Assembly: GCF_016808335.1 (NCBI RefSeq) | Contig: NC_053150.1 | Coordinates: forward strand, 24,386,538-24,450,537 | DNA: 64,000 nucleotides | From: Panicum virgatum | Taxonomy: Eukaryota > Streptophyta > Magnoliopsida > Poales > Poaceae | Direction of reading: 5' to 3' | Shown: positions 33,579 to 45,600 of the stretch, in pieces | How the letters are laid out: each line of letters opens with the position of its first letter | Position numbering within the stretch: position 1 is the first letter of the stretch | Program-made: the position numbers and the translations under genes | The notes under the pieces: model-generated | What the model was told of the DNA's origin: nothing | The model's database searches: none | Seen by the model: only the letters and a program-made list of their open reading frames with translations

Positions 33579-34398
33579 TTATTAGAAAGGGATCGGATTT
33601 CATTAAAAAATAACCTCTTTTACAACTGATACCTCAACATAAAATAAAATTACATTGAAGCACACCACTAGATCTCTATCCTTCATCTTCCTTGCAACCG
33701 GCGCCGTCCACTGCTTCAGGAAACTCTATCGCCATGGAACAACACCAGATCCGAACAGAACCGCAGTTCCCACCAACAAAAGACTCCACAGATGTGGAGG
33801 CCGCAAAAGAGGTGCTGTATGCTCAACCGTTGTAGGGAGTAAAGGGTGCCGAAAACACATCGACCATATCTTCTGAAGGTTGAACCAAACATAAGATCCG
33901 CCATCGCCGTTAGCCATCACCAACGGCGGTGGCCAGAAGAGCAGATCCGCTGCTGCCAGCAAAAGCACCAGTATCCGGAAAGACAATTCCACCATAGGGA
34001 AAAACAGATCCAATCCCTCCTGAAAGAAGATTAGGCCAACGTACCTCGATCCCTCAACGAAGAACATGGCGTCTCCGAAGAAAACGACACATCCCCTAGA
34101 GAAGATCCAATACGACATAGAAAGCCAGATCGAAAACATCGAAAAGACGATCCAAGACTTAACCTAATTAATCTGGAGGAAAGGAAAATTATTGGAAAAA
34201 ACCTAATAATGAATTAGATCTTTAGGGGATGGACCCCGCCTCCCCTACCACCGGCTAGGTGGCCAGAGACTAGGGGCGACGGGGGCCAGAGGAGGCGACG
34301 ATGGCGGGCGGCAGGCGCGGCACAGAAGGCGACCGCCCGAGTCGCCCCTAGGGCGACGCGGGGGACGAGGTGAAGAAAATCTAACTGTGCCCTGCCCT
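33579..34398 (-). mobile_element. Short non-autonomous LINE-like element, 16-bp TSD
   Basis: AAACCCAGGCAGCTTT (33563-33578) and AAACCTAGGCAGCTTT (34399-34414) flank it with one mismatch. The T-rich left end is the A-tail side (AATGAAATCCGATCCC on the minus strand), and the right end is GC-rich like a LINE 5' leader. No RT or endonuclease frame is present in 820 bp. It looks like a LINE that kept its ends and lost its middle, or a SINE with a LINE tail. Confidence 0.75.
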
Positions 34399-34479
34399 AA
34401 ACCTAGGCAGCTTTGTGCATTCCGCTGTGCCCATTTTGGGGGAGTGCTCACCGCTACAAATCTTCATACTCGTCGCTGG

Positions 34480-34690
34480 CGTTAATGCCAGCCACATTTT
34501 AAACCGGTACTAACGCATGAGTTTAGTACCGGTCCTACTGAACAGTGCCTTGGGGAGCCAATCAGTACTGGCTGAAGGTACCAACCAGTACTAACATAGG
34601 TCTGCCGACAACGGCAAGATTCTTTGGAAACAATTTAGTACCGGTTGGTGGCTAACTAGACTAAAGTGGCGGATTGCTAATCTCTTGTAC
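34480..34690. repeat. CACTA-type subterminal repeats (AGTACCGGT family)
   Basis: AACCGGTACTAA, TTTAGTACCGGTCC, TAGTACCGGTTGGTGG and ACCAGTACTAAC recur in both orientations. This is typical of the subterminal DNA of grass CACTA transposons. No TIR or gene is seen. Confidence 0.6.
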
Positions 34691-34699
34691 AATTATTTT

Positions 34700-34729
34700 G
34701 TACCGATGGTTCGAATCCCTCTCTTTCCG
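34700..34729 (+). pseudogene. trnS-GCU: trnS-GCU 3' remnant (plastid-derived)
   Basis: GGTTCGAATCCCTCTCTTTC plus CG is the T-arm and acceptor 3' strand of the plastid tRNA-Ser(GCU). The 5' part is absent, so no tRNA can be made. Confidence 0.8.
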
Positions 34730-34849
34730 CCCCTTCGGATCATTTGAGACTTTCGAATTGTAAGGAATTCGGACACCTGGATTTTCTCATAGATAAATGT
34801 ACGAAATAAATCCAATTTGTAAGAAAAAGATTTCCATTTTTTTGGATTT

Positions 34850-35706
34850 TTACTCCTCACGCCTAGAATTATGTCCTGAATCATTAGGTAAGAATCCAAA
34901 GATAAAGATGGAAACAAAGAATATATTATGTTCTAGGTCATTATATAAAGAGGAAAATAAAGAAATACTCCTCCAGCAAGTTCTATCAACATCATTTCAG
35001 AGAATTGCAGCCTCATAGGGTGGTTATCTGGATTTGGAAGTCCAAATGCGTCCTAAAAATCAAATTTTTTTCTTGGCTTCTCCTCGATGACAGGCTTAAT
35101 ACCAGGAATATCTTAAGGACAAGAAAGAAATTTCTAGAGCAAGGATATAACTGTGTTCTCTGCCATGATGGGACAGAAGAAACCTTGGAGCACTTATTTT
35201 TTTGATTGCCCCTCTGCTGTCAGTCGATGGTTTGCCCTGGGAATCACTTGGGAGGAGAATGCTAGTGTACATCAGGTCTTTTTATCTAAGCAAAGCTTTA
35301 CAAAGCCCTTCTTCATGGAAATCCTTATGGTTGCTGCTTGGTGCATTTGGAATGAGCGTAATGCTCTCATTTTTAATGGAAAGATTCCCAACCTTGCCTC
35401 TTGGAAATCAGCTTTCAAGAAAGAATTGAAGGATCATTTTATTAAATTAAAGCCTGGCTTACACCACTCCAATCGTTGTTGGTTTAATGCGTTGTAATTT
35501 GTATCCCTGCCCCTCCCCCCTCTCTATCCTTCCCCCTCTTCTTCTACCTTTGCTTCTCCTTGCCTAACCCCTGGTTGGGCCTTTTTGTAAACTTGTTCTT
35601 CTTTTAATATATTTTCCTGCTGCCAGGGGGCTTTGCCCCACGGTTTTCGTTCAAAAAAAGAAGAAGAGGAAAATAAAGAGGATCCCAAAAATTTGAGAGT
35701 AAGCAT
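34850..35706 (-). pseudogene. psbI: psbI fragments (photosystem II protein I), split by a LINE
   Basis: The minus-strand ATG at 35706-35704 starts MLTLK. The C-terminal half (IFFVSIFIFGFLPNDS ... RREE, stop 34852-34850) lies on the other side of the LINE. Substitutions and an altered middle show decay. Confidence 0.85.
34964..35663 (+). mobile_element. 5'-truncated LINE inside the plastid insert, 16-bp TSD
   Basis: AAGAGGAAAATAAAGA is repeated at 34948-34963 and 35664-35679. The element encodes the zf-RVT end of a LINE ORF2 (CVLCHDGTEETLEHLFF, then WCIWNERNALIFNG). A T-run indel near 35200 shifts its frame. The 3' UTR ends CGTTCAAAAAAAGAAG. The insertion is later than the plastid transfer. 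Confidence 0.95.
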
Positions 35707-36083
35707 TACATAAGCTCCAAGATTATTTTGGTTAAGGAATAGATTACCCATTTTTCCTTGCCGCACAGATCCACTAGGATGGTTTTTTATTTTGACACCT
35801 AAAAATGCAAAAAATTAATTCTTAAAAAAGTTTCAAGAATCTTTTTATAATAAGCACTCTTATCAATATAAAAAATTAGTTTAGGTATTGTGGGGGGTCC
35901 TAAAGGTACCTGCTCAATGTAACTGCAGGGGATAGAAAGGCGAATCCAAATTTATTGCTGCAGCTATACATTCAATGTTGAAGAATTTCAGTTTTAGAAT
36001 TGAAGGTTCATAATATAAGACTTCTTGGCTCTTATCCATGTTTAATGGAATGAATACATTGGCAGACAGAGACAGTGAAGGTT

Positions 36084-36270
36084 TTATCGAAAACTTACAG
36101 AGGCTTACCAAAGAAATGCTAATAGAAAAAAAGAGTACAGGTATGACAGGCATAACATCCACGATTGGATTGAAAATGACATAAGCTTTGGGTAATATGG
36201 CGAAGAAAAAGCTATTCGGACAAAGAACAAAATTAAAATAGGTAAATGTTAAACTAAGTATATTAGGCAT
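36084..36270 (-). pseudogene. psbK: psbK pseudogene (photosystem II protein K)
   Basis: The minus-strand ATG 36270-36268 begins MPNILSLTF and contains [16 protein letters not shown]. An indel near the end shifts the frame so that the usual VSFR-stop terminus (36084) is out of frame. Confidence 0.9.
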
Positions 36271-37029
36271 ACCAAGTATTTCGTTCTCGTAGAAAAGATA
36301 ATTGGATTTTGATTGAGTTATTTTTCTAAGGGAAAAAATCAAAAGAAAGGGAGGATTCAAAATCCTTTTTTCTTCATACTTTCCCAAACACAAAATACCT
36401 CCTTGTATTCGCATTCTCAAATGAGAATGGAAGAAATTCGACTTTCATATAATATCTTAATAGAATTCCATGTGATGATGAATGCATTTTTTGGATTCTA
36501 TATTATCCACATGTCTGGAATCCTAGCAAGAAATAACCCTAAATTTATAGGTAATTGAAGTGGGATTGATGTCAGACCCGGGGCAGCGGGACTGCTTATA
36601 GGCATAGAATATTCTAGAGTAAGGGATAGCTCATGGATGTACCTTACCTCTCTTGTAACTATCCGAATAGGCATAAAACTAGCTGTAGTACAAAGGAAAC
36701 TACCCGATTGTGTTGTAGTAGGACTCCAACTGTACTCGGCTAGAACTTTCCATATAACCCTGTACCCCCCGGATATATAAGGACGGGCAGGGTGTCCCTG
36801 AAAACATCAACACCTAAGGCAATACAAACAACCACACAGGACGTAGGGTATTACACAACTCGCGGCCCGAACCTGTCTAAATCTTTGTGTTCCTTGTACC
36901 ATCGAGTTCCAGAGTAGTTGATCCCTACCTATAATCCTACTGCTAGGGGTATCCCTGAGCAGGCTTAGCAGTAAACACCGATAGCTGGCGCGCCAGGTAG
37001 GGGATTCGGCGAGTTCATTGGCGAATTCA

Positions 37030-39098
37030 ATGTCCGGATCAAGCAATGCCAACAACGTGCCCGAGGGCACAACTCTCGTTTTCGGCTCCTAGGCTTGCAC
37101 GGCTGATGGATCGGGCGGCTTCTCCAGTCACCTCGTCACGCCCAATTCGCCTGAGCTAAAAACCATCAACCAACCCGCTGAAATCTGCAAGACTGCAGAA
37201 CTCGACGGAAAACAAGCTCCACTCGAGCTTAACTCGGATATCGCAGAAAATGTGTCGACTCCAACTCGAATCCACGAGTTAGCCGAGTCCGATACAAACT
37301 CTGATTCTGAAAATCTCCACTTTTCCGAAATCCTCGGAAAATACGTGACTTACCTCAAGTAAATCAAACGCCCCAAGATCGTCAACACGGAACTACTCGA
37401 TGGAGTATTTCGGGTCTCACAATCGATAGAGGGGTGCATCAAGCTTGTAGAATCCGCTCCTTGCTCAACCGGCATACAGCAGAACCCAGAAACATTAAAC
37501 CCACCACGAAAACGGTCAGGCGAGTTGTTTTCAGGGATCGATTGAGTAGATTCTAAGCTCATCAGCTGCATTAAGATGGCCGAAGCACTATGCAAAACAA
37601 GAAGCAAAACTCGGGAGGAGAAACCTATGGGAAACCCGAAGAGGCAAACCCCCGGCTTGTTCGGTTGGGACCGTCTCCCTCTGGGAAACCCCAGATTCCT
37701 TCACCGAGACCTGCTCACAAGTGGAGTCCTGAACCAACGGATATTTCTGATCCTCTATTCGATCAGGATTTCGACCAGTTCATGGAAAGCCATGACAACC
37801 TCGAACTATTCGACGATCTCAAGGATTGGTCAGACAACATCGACTTGTTTATGGATGCTATGGCCCATCCACCCCAGATGGCAGATGCTTTATGGGAATT
37901 AGTCAAGCTTAAAAAGGGGAAATCTAAAGCTCCTAAACAATCTAGCAAGTCGATCTTCGACAAACCCTGGATTAAAGAGCCAGAAGGATTAACTCCTACA
38001 CAATTGTGGCTACATTGGATGAATGAGAATGCCCTCTGTGTAGAGATGGGCATCCCACTTCTCGCTCACCCAAAGCACACATATTCCAAAATCGGTGGCC
38101 TAACCGATTCCGACTCCGAGTACTTTTATGACCCGGAGGATGAACTGGATGACCTAATCCAGTTTAACAAGGAAGTCGAATCCAACTCAACTAAGGATTC
38201 CAAGTCCGATCAGGACTCCCTCCCAAACTTGGTCATATATGCAACACCGCAAGGACAGACTGTGCGCCTAGAGGAGACACACCCCCAAGTTCTCAAGGCT
38301 CTCAGCCCTCAGCCAATAGATCTCCCTTTCCAGCAAGGCACCCCGATAGACCCATCAGCAAGCAAACAAGACCAAGAAGTTCAGGATCTCTGCCATGAAA
38401 TCCTCATGGTTCGCATATCTGAACTCCACGAATCAGAGGGTGATTCGATGGAACGTCTAAACCTCGATGACTTCAATTCTGAAGACTATGACGAGTACCT
38501 CTCCGACAACGTGGAAACTACTCCTCCTGCAGCCACAGAAGTCGAAGCTACTATCAAGCAAGACCCACCTGCACCTCCTCCAGCAGTCACAGTAACTGTC
38601 CAACTAAAAGAGCAGCCAGCAGCAGAAGACCTTTACGAGCATTGTCGCCTGCTTAATCAGAAAAGGGTGTTCAGGCGCCAGCGCGTCGCCAATCTCCAAC
38701 AAAAACAGTAGGGTGACAACTACGACTACTCCAACTACGACTACTCCAACAGCGATCTTCGCAACATGATCAACATTGGTCGTGACGCACGCAACGTCAT
38801 CATCTCAAGGAGAAAGGAGCACGAGGAAATAGAGGCATATAGCCCTTCTTCCAACTATCGCATCCCAGCACACGCCTCCGCATCCTTCAAGAAACGCAAG
38901 CCGGCAAGTGCCCTCCCTCAGGGTAAGCCCCGCACCCAACACCATGGAGAAACACCTCTTGGAGGTGACAAGATCAACAAAATGCTCTTACGCAAGTGCT
39001 TCATGCATCCAAAGAGCTCCCATACGATCTTCGAGTGCAACTCACTCCGCAAAGCCCTCGGGGCACCCTTGGTGAAGGAAACTTTACCCAAAATCTAG
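37030..39098 (+). pseudogene. Gag-like ORF of the Tat-like element
   Basis: The frame starting near 37030 breaks (TAG at about 37090, frame change near 37590). The longest open stretch is 37590-38711 (acidic, SDSEYFYDPEDELDDLIQF-type composition). It continues in the same frame past TAG 38709-38711 to 39098. The end has a Cys/His cluster, KCFMHPKSSHTIFEC, placed like a gag nucleic-acid-binding knuckle. No RT follows. Confidence 0.65.
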
Positions 39099-39401
39099 TC
39101 GACTACTATGTCAATTAGAATTACCCTCGAATATTTTTCATATTCAGTCATGTAAACCATTACTCACGTGCTTTTTACTATGAGCAAGGGATAGGTCCTA
39201 AGAGTCAGAGCCTTTCACTTTACAATCTTTGTAATCACGACAAGTTTTCAATAAAAAGTTGATTTCCCTACAAGTCGACTACTAATAGGTAAAGTGTGGT
39301 TTAGGGATTTTATTGGGTAAGGATGCGTGTAAGAAATGCAAACTCTCATGATTTTCTGATCAAGTTGACGCCTAGAAATGATCGTTAGTGAGCGTCAACA
39401 C

Positions 39402-40140
39402 CTATCTTAGAAATTACTCTAGTCCTTGGGTTGGACACCTTACTCGCCCGCTCGAGTAAGTTTTGAATATTTCTAAAATATTTTCATCTTGGTTAACCCG
39501 ACGGGGTTTATCCTAACAGATCTATTTTAGAAATCACTCCAGTCCTTGTAATGGGACACCCTACTCGCTGGCTCGAGTAGGTTGTGGATATTTCTAAGAT
39601 GGTTCCATCTTGGGTAACTCGACTGGGTTCATCCTAACAGGTCTATCATAGAAATCACTCCAGTCCTTGTGTAGGACACCCTACTCGCTGGCTCGAGTAG
39701 GTTTTGGATATTTCTAACATAGTTCCATCTTGGATAACCCAACGGGGTTCATCCTAACAGGTCTATCTTAGAAATCACTCCAGTCCTTAGGTAGGACAAC
39801 TTACTCGCTTGCTCGAGTAAGTTTTGAATATTTTTAAAATAGTTCCATCTTGGATAACTCGACGGGGTTCATCCTAAGAGGTCTATCTTAGAAATCATTA
39901 TGTCCTTGGGTAGGACACCTTACTCGCTCACTCGAGTAAGTTTTTGGATATTTCTAAAATATTTTCGTTTTGGTTAACTCGACGGAGTTCATCCTAACAG
40001 GACTATTTTAGAAATTACTCCAGTCCTTGGGTAAAGGGCACCCTACTCGCTGGCTCGAGTAGATTGTGGATATTTTCAAAAAGTTTTTCCCACTTGGGTG
40101 ACCAGATGAGATCTATCCTAACCGGTCAACTTTGAAAATT
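39402..40140 (+). repeat. Tandem array, six 120-bp units inside the Tat-like element
   Basis: Unit starts (CTAT-TTAGAAATCACTCC and variants) are at 39402, 39522, 39643, 39763, 39883 and 40003, with a degenerate seventh near 40124. Each unit contains TAGGACACC-TACTCGC, then the palindromic CTCGAG core of GCTCGAGTA, and ends GGGTTCATCCTAACAGGTC. Confidence 0.97.
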
Positions 40141-40172
40141 ACCCCAAATTCAAGGAACATAACAAAAATGAA

Positions 40173-40590
40173 GTTCTCCAAGTAGTCGACATGAGTCTCC
40201 CGCTTGCTTGGACCACCGAGGGTGTTACACTAAGGGCTTGTTGCCTTGAGTATTTGAAGGGATTCACCTTCTTGCTCGAGGCATCAAGTTCATAGGGTGT
40301 TCCGTTTTCTCTTGGTACCCCGAGTAGTTGTCGAGAGCCTCCTGTCCACCTACACAACTAGGATACTTCCTAAGCTCCTGGTTCTCCAAGCACTTGATGT
40401 AAGTCTCCCGCTCGCTTGGTCCACCAAGGGTGTTACACTAAGGACTTGTTGTCCCAAGTAGCTGACGGGAGCCTTTTCCGCCTACTCGGGCCAACAAGTT
40501 CATATGGTGTTCTATTTTCTCTTGGTACCCCGAGTAGTTGACGAGAGTCTTCCCATTTGCTTGAACAACCAAATTCATAAGAGCACCACT
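40173..40590 (+). repeat. Second tandem repeat, two units of about 208 bp
   Basis: GTTCTCCAAG-A-T-GA-GT-AGTCTCCCGCT opens units at 40173 and 40381. Both contain GGGTGTTACACTAAGG and CTCTTGGTACCCCGAGTAGT. They lie directly after the 120-bp array. Confidence 0.85.
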
Positions 40591-40965
40591 CTAACCCAAA
40601 CATTTCTTTCTAGAAGAAATTTATATATGGCTACAACCTAACTGTCCCCTTGAAAAGTGCTTTTCCCACCTGGTTAATCCTACGGGATTCAATCCTAATC
40701 GGTTAGCACTAGAGTCCTCAATCGAGTACTTTTCGCCTCTTAAGGAGAACATCCATGGATACAACACCTTGTATCTACAATTAAGATCGACTAGGCGCGA
40801 TGTTGCCAGAACTTACGAAGATTTATCTATGATACTTCCTGTATTACTACTCGACATATCAGGAGATCTTACAGAATAAACAAGTACTCAAACGATACAC
40901 AAATTCAAATATTTGTACAAAGTACTTGAGGCATCAAACGCCAATCATCTTACAGAAAACCATGA

Positions 40966-42545
40966 AGATCAAGACTTGTTCAAAGACTCCACTATCTTAT
41001 CCACTACGGAGGAGGTTTCTTCCAGATACTGACCAAATTGGTCATCGCTGCAATCAGCCTTTGCACCCTCCCCAAGCGGATCCAGCGGAGTACATGGCCA
41101 GTAAGACTTCACCAACCCAAGTACATGTCCTATGTACTATCGGGTGGTTGTGGAGATGTACCTTTCAAAACTCTCAGGTACTTTATGAAGTCTCCCCGCC
41201 AACGTGAGCGGCTCGTCCTCGTTCCCCTCTGGGATGTCCACAATGTTGGACATGGCTTGAGCAGCATCTTTTAGATCTCTCAGCTCTTCAAGCTCTCATT
41301 GCATCGAGTTCCGAAACTTTGACAAGTCCTTTAGTTGTTGGAGGGCTGTCGCCATCTCCTGGTCAGAATCCTCTTTGATCTACTTGAGCTTTTCGATCTC
41401 ATCTGTGTTTCGGTACATAAGAATTTTTAGATCCAGTACCAAGCTTTCCTCAATCCTTAATGATTTTGAGAAGGCTGTGTACTCGATTAAAAGAAAAACT
41501 TATAAATACCAGGCGAAACAACCTAGTCGACTGCATTATATATGTGCTAAAGACTAACCTTTCTTGGCTTTGGAGAGCTTCTTGTTCTTCTCCTGGAGTG
41601 TAGCCTTTTCGGATGAGAGCTTTTTCACCTGCTCTCTAAGAACAATTAGCTCCGAGTCATCCCGGGGCTGGCTACCCCTGCTCTAACACTTCCTACAAAA
41701 AGTGAATAGCCAAAAAGATCAGTACATACTACTCGATTTAATAAATACACAAGTACTCGAATCATTCGACTACTTACCGTCAAAAGCCTGTGAGCAAGCT
41801 TTAGCTTCTCCTCCTATGGTAGGGTACTCCTTGGGGAAGCAATGGAAGTACTCGCCTGCACCATAGAGACCGCTTTTGTATGCGGCGCCTCCTCAATTCT
41901 TCCCATAGTATTCCCTGGATTTTGTGAATCTAGAGGAAAAATAGGGTTATAAAACCAAAGAAGAGGAAAAAAAGGAAGTACTCCCTCTGCAAAAGGCATA
42001 ATAAGTTTACTTGTGGGGATTTCCTCAGGAAGCTTCTCGCCTCCTCCTTCTTTTGGAAGCTTCTTGCTTCCCTCTTCCTCCTCCGGGAGCTTTTCATCGC
42101 TCCTCTCAGCATCTGGGAGTGGTGAATTCCGCATCATAGAATTCGCCATCTCCTTCGCCTCATGAGTATCCATATCTGGAGTACTCAAAGGCTTCTGCGC
42201 TATAGGCTCGGGGGCTGAATTGATTTCAGTGGTCCCCCTTGCCTCCTAGAGCGCATCACTAAAAATGCACATTAGAGTCAAGACAGATTTAGTGCAAAAA
42301 TAGAAATCTACAAACAAGTTTTAAGAAACTTATGTAGACGCCCTTATTACGGCAAGCTTTCTCATGCCGAACTTAGGGGGCGGCCTGACGACCACGGCAC
42401 TGCCACCCGCATTCCCGGCGTCACTAGCATTGGAACTACTCGCCGGTTGAGTAGTCCCAGTCCCCTTTGACGAATCCACTGTGGTGGAAGGGACGGTCTT
42501 TCCCACCACAGCATCATAACCAGATGCTGTATTTCACGGCATCTT
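40966..42545 (-). pseudogene. Antisense ORF of the Tat-like element
   Basis: Read on the minus strand, the block has a Ser/Thr/Pro-rich start (42545-42340), an acidic part (42188-41814), a coiled coil (LREQVKKLSSEKATLQEKNK, about 41660-41580), and then a conserved-looking C-terminal module with YIGHVLGLVKSYWP, about 41150-41100. Scattered stops and possible introns break it. Antisense genes are known from Tat-lineage elements of grasses such as Grande; the link here is inference. Confidence 0.6.
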
Positions 42546-42629
42546 AGCTGCCAGACTTGAAAAGAAAAAGTTCAAAATTAGAACTGCGAATCGACAAACT
42601 TGAAACAAAGTACTCGATTACAACAAACC

Positions 42630-45600
42630 TGTGACACCCTAGGTGTTGGAAACATAAATGAGAATGACACCTTGCATTATTATCATACATCATGACTACA
42701 TCTATGTCATCAAGCATCTTTGCATATGAGCATTTCATGTAGATAAAGTGTGTATGTTTCTATCTTCAGAAATGCATGATTTATGAACACTCCAATATAC
42801 AAATAAATAGAAAATGGGCATAACTCCAAAAATATGGCTCAATTAAAGGTTTGCCCAAATCAAAAGATGTAGGGTTTAAAAAATAGAGCAACTTTCATGT
42901 TGGAAAATTTTCAAGTTGTTGCATGAATGTTTGAGAAAAATTTGAATTTGCAAGAAGGCTTTAAACCTTACTATAAGAATCTGATTTATAATTCAAAATA
43001 TAAGCCTCAGATGAAAAAGTAGTAGGAAAAAAGTTGAAAATCTTGAAATTATGAGCAACTTTCATATTCAAATTTTTTTTAGCACAGTTCATATTTTTTT
43101 AGAAAAATTGGAGTCAAACATGGTCAAATTTTTTCTCTCTACTCTCTCTCTTCCCCCTCTCTCCCCTGTTTGCCTGCTCGCGCGGCAGAGGCCGCCGGCC
43201 ACCTGGCGGACGATGCCTGACGCCGGGCAGCGCCAGGGCAAGCCCCCGACCAGCTCCGCGTCGTTCCCTCGCCTTGGCCACGTCTCGGCCATGCACGAGC
43301 CGGTGCGCCGCGCACGAGCGTGCTGGTCACCACGACCGCCTGTTGCCTCTCCACAACCACGCCCCTCCTCTGCAGCCCCTCTCTCCCCCATTTGCCTCAC
43401 CAAGAGACATCCTCACCCCCCTCTCTATTCCCCTTCCACTTGCAGAAACACCTGCCCCTTCCTGCTCGCGCCCAGGAACCACCGCCGCCGCCGCCGCCAT
43501 TGCCGCCGCCGCCGCCATTGCCGCCGCCGCATCCACCTCACCGTGGACCTTCCCTCCCTGGCCCTCCTCCACTACAACCGAGCCATCAATGAGTTTGCCC
43601 ACCTCCTAGTGAACCTCCCTGGCCCAAACCCGCTCGCCATCCCTTGCCGGAGCGCTGCCGGCCACCATCTCCACCGCCGCCGCGGGCAGCTCGCCGCTGA
43701 GCCCCCTTGTCTGCTTCACCTCAGCCCCAATTGACCCCACAAATAGCTTCCCCATGGCATCGTGAAGCTTCCAGGCCTCCTCCCCGCCGCACAGAGCAGC
43801 CGGAGAGCCGCCGCCGCCGGCGAGCCGCTGCTTACGCCAGTGACCCTCCTCCGGTCCTCCCCAATCCTGAACAAGCACACCCAGAGGTAGCTCGTGGATC
43901 CCTCTAGCCCCTTCCCCTCTTTCCCCTCACCGCCGGCGAGCCAATCCGTTCGATTTTGGCCGGCAAGCACGTCCCCTGTTTCCCCGCCGGGGAAGGACCC
44001 CTTCGCAATTAGAATTAAATTTCTAGGGGCCTAGCTGCAAATCTATTTTTCCTTTTTGTTTTCAAAAACAGCAAACTTGTAAATTTGTTTAAAAATTGTA
44101 GAAAAATCATAGAAATGCAAAATAAATTTTTCTGTGTTCCTTGTAACTAGATCTACAACTTTTGTTACATCCACTTTTTCATTTTCTCAATGTGTTTTGC
44201 TGTAGGATAAATGCAAGGTTATTGGACACTTAATTAGATCTCATGTTCTATAAACTGCACGGCTTCCATTTTTGGTCAGTGTGTTGCATGCTAGATTATT
44301 AACCTTGTGTAAAAATCTGGTGGTCATTGGACATGTTTAGCTATAGGTTTATTTAGATCTTGATTTATGTCTAGGATAAATAGATTTATTACTTCGAAAT
44401 GTTCTCTGGTGTTTCATGCGCTGAAAATTTTACATTACCTTTTGTTTGATGCCTAGTTGCTGTAGGAAAAGATTGAGAACTTTTTGTAAGTCTAACTGGG
44501 CCAAATGATTTTGGGTCGGGAGAAATAGAATAAATCATGAAAAATAGTTTCTCTGCCTGGAAAAATCTGATATTTTTGTTGGAGCTTCCACTTGGGGTTA
44601 GAAACATGCTAGAAAAATTTGAGCCTCTGTAACTCAGTATTTTAGCCTGTGGAAATTTATCTTGATCTATGCAATGATTTAGTATCTTATTTTTCATGCC
44701 TGATATATAGCTCTTTGATTTCTGAAACTTTTACAGCAAGCTCATCTTAAAGAATCCAATCTCCAGTGAAAATATCATTACCAGAACTTACATTCTATAG
44801 CCTGGGGATTTATTTCTTTGTGCTAATAGTAGCTGTTAAATTGATTTTTGCTACTATACCTGATGCTCAAAAATGGTCTGAAAATTTTACAGTAGACTCT
44901 TTACTCAGAGATTTACTTTGCATAAAAATTTCAGCACCATAAAGTATATGTGACCCTCATTTTGGCTTTTACATGTTATCCTAGTGTTAATTGAGCAAAA
45001 TGTCTTTTTCCACACATCAATAAAATGAAAAATAGCAAACCCCCTAGCTTCATTTTGAACTAGTTGGTGTTAAACAGTACTCTATAAATGATTGCCAAGG
45101 AGGATGAAAATGAAAGTGTTCTACTTTTCAACATAAGTCTTGCTAGATTGCAACTTTATAGTGAAATAAATCTTAAATTGTTATCGTCACCACAACTCAT
45201 GCATGTGCATTTCATATAGATACGACTACTCTTGGCGATGGAACGAGTGAATGGATGCTGGAGTCCTAGAGTGAGCAGCGTGAAGCTCAAGTGAACCTAA
45301 CTGAAGCTACTGAAGACCTGAACCAAAATTCAGAAGAGCCCAAGGCTAGCTCTACTCAGGAAGGCAAGCTCCGAAGCATAACCCAGTATTTCTACCTATT
45401 ATATAACTTATTATTATTCCTATCTACTGGTGCATTTAAGTTGTAGGAGTTGCTTGAAACCTTAGTTGCATGATCCTAGGTACCTATGTTTGAATACTAA
45501 CATGTATAGGTCGCTAGATGGCTAAGCTAATGGTTTAGTAGAAGTCGAGTGATTTCCTGTCACTCGCAAGAATTATAGGAGTTGGATGCTTACTACACAC

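Larger units (their letters stand above)
34700..36560. other. Nuclear insert of chloroplast DNA (trnS-GCU, psbI, psbK region)
   Basis: The segment carries the 3' end of trnS-GCU on plus, psbI on minus and psbK on minus. This is the grass chloroplast order and orientation. All three are broken or mutated, and a nuclear LINE is inserted in psbI, so this is nuclear DNA and not contamination. It ends where the Tat-like LTR begins at 36567. Confidence 0.9.
36567..42629 (+). mobile_element. Tat-like Ty3/gypsy element, gag only (5' part; 3' LTR outside window)
   Basis: The 5' LTR is 36567-36983 (TGATGTCAGACCC...ACACCGATA, TATA at about 36771 in GGATATATAAGG). The primer binding site TGGCGCGCCAGGTAGGGG is at 36986-37003. 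A gag-like ORF, a 120-bp tandem array and an antisense ORF follow. No protease, RT or integrase is found before another element interrupts it at 42630, so it may be non-autonomous, or its pol may lie beyond the window. Confidence 0.85.

Noticed and set aside
33655..34139. Minus-strand hydrophobic ORF that looks like a membrane protein
   Set aside because: It lies wholly inside the short LINE-like element and is the reverse reading of its leader; no family match can be recognised.
34700..34729. Functional tRNA-Ser gene
   Set aside because: Only the last 30 bases of a plastid trnS-GCU are present.
39402..40140. Regularly spaced repeats that could suggest a CRISPR array
   Set aside because: The whole 120-bp unit is repeated head to tail without unique spacers, and the host is a plant.
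42345..42520. Host gene exon on the minus strand
   Set aside because: It belongs with the other antisense pieces of the Tat-like element and is bracketed by retrotransposon sequence.
43051..43734. Long ORF in the GC-rich part of the gypsy LTR
   Set aside because: All frames stay open there because of GC-rich, low-complexity CCG sequence; no domain is seen and opposing strands are equally open.
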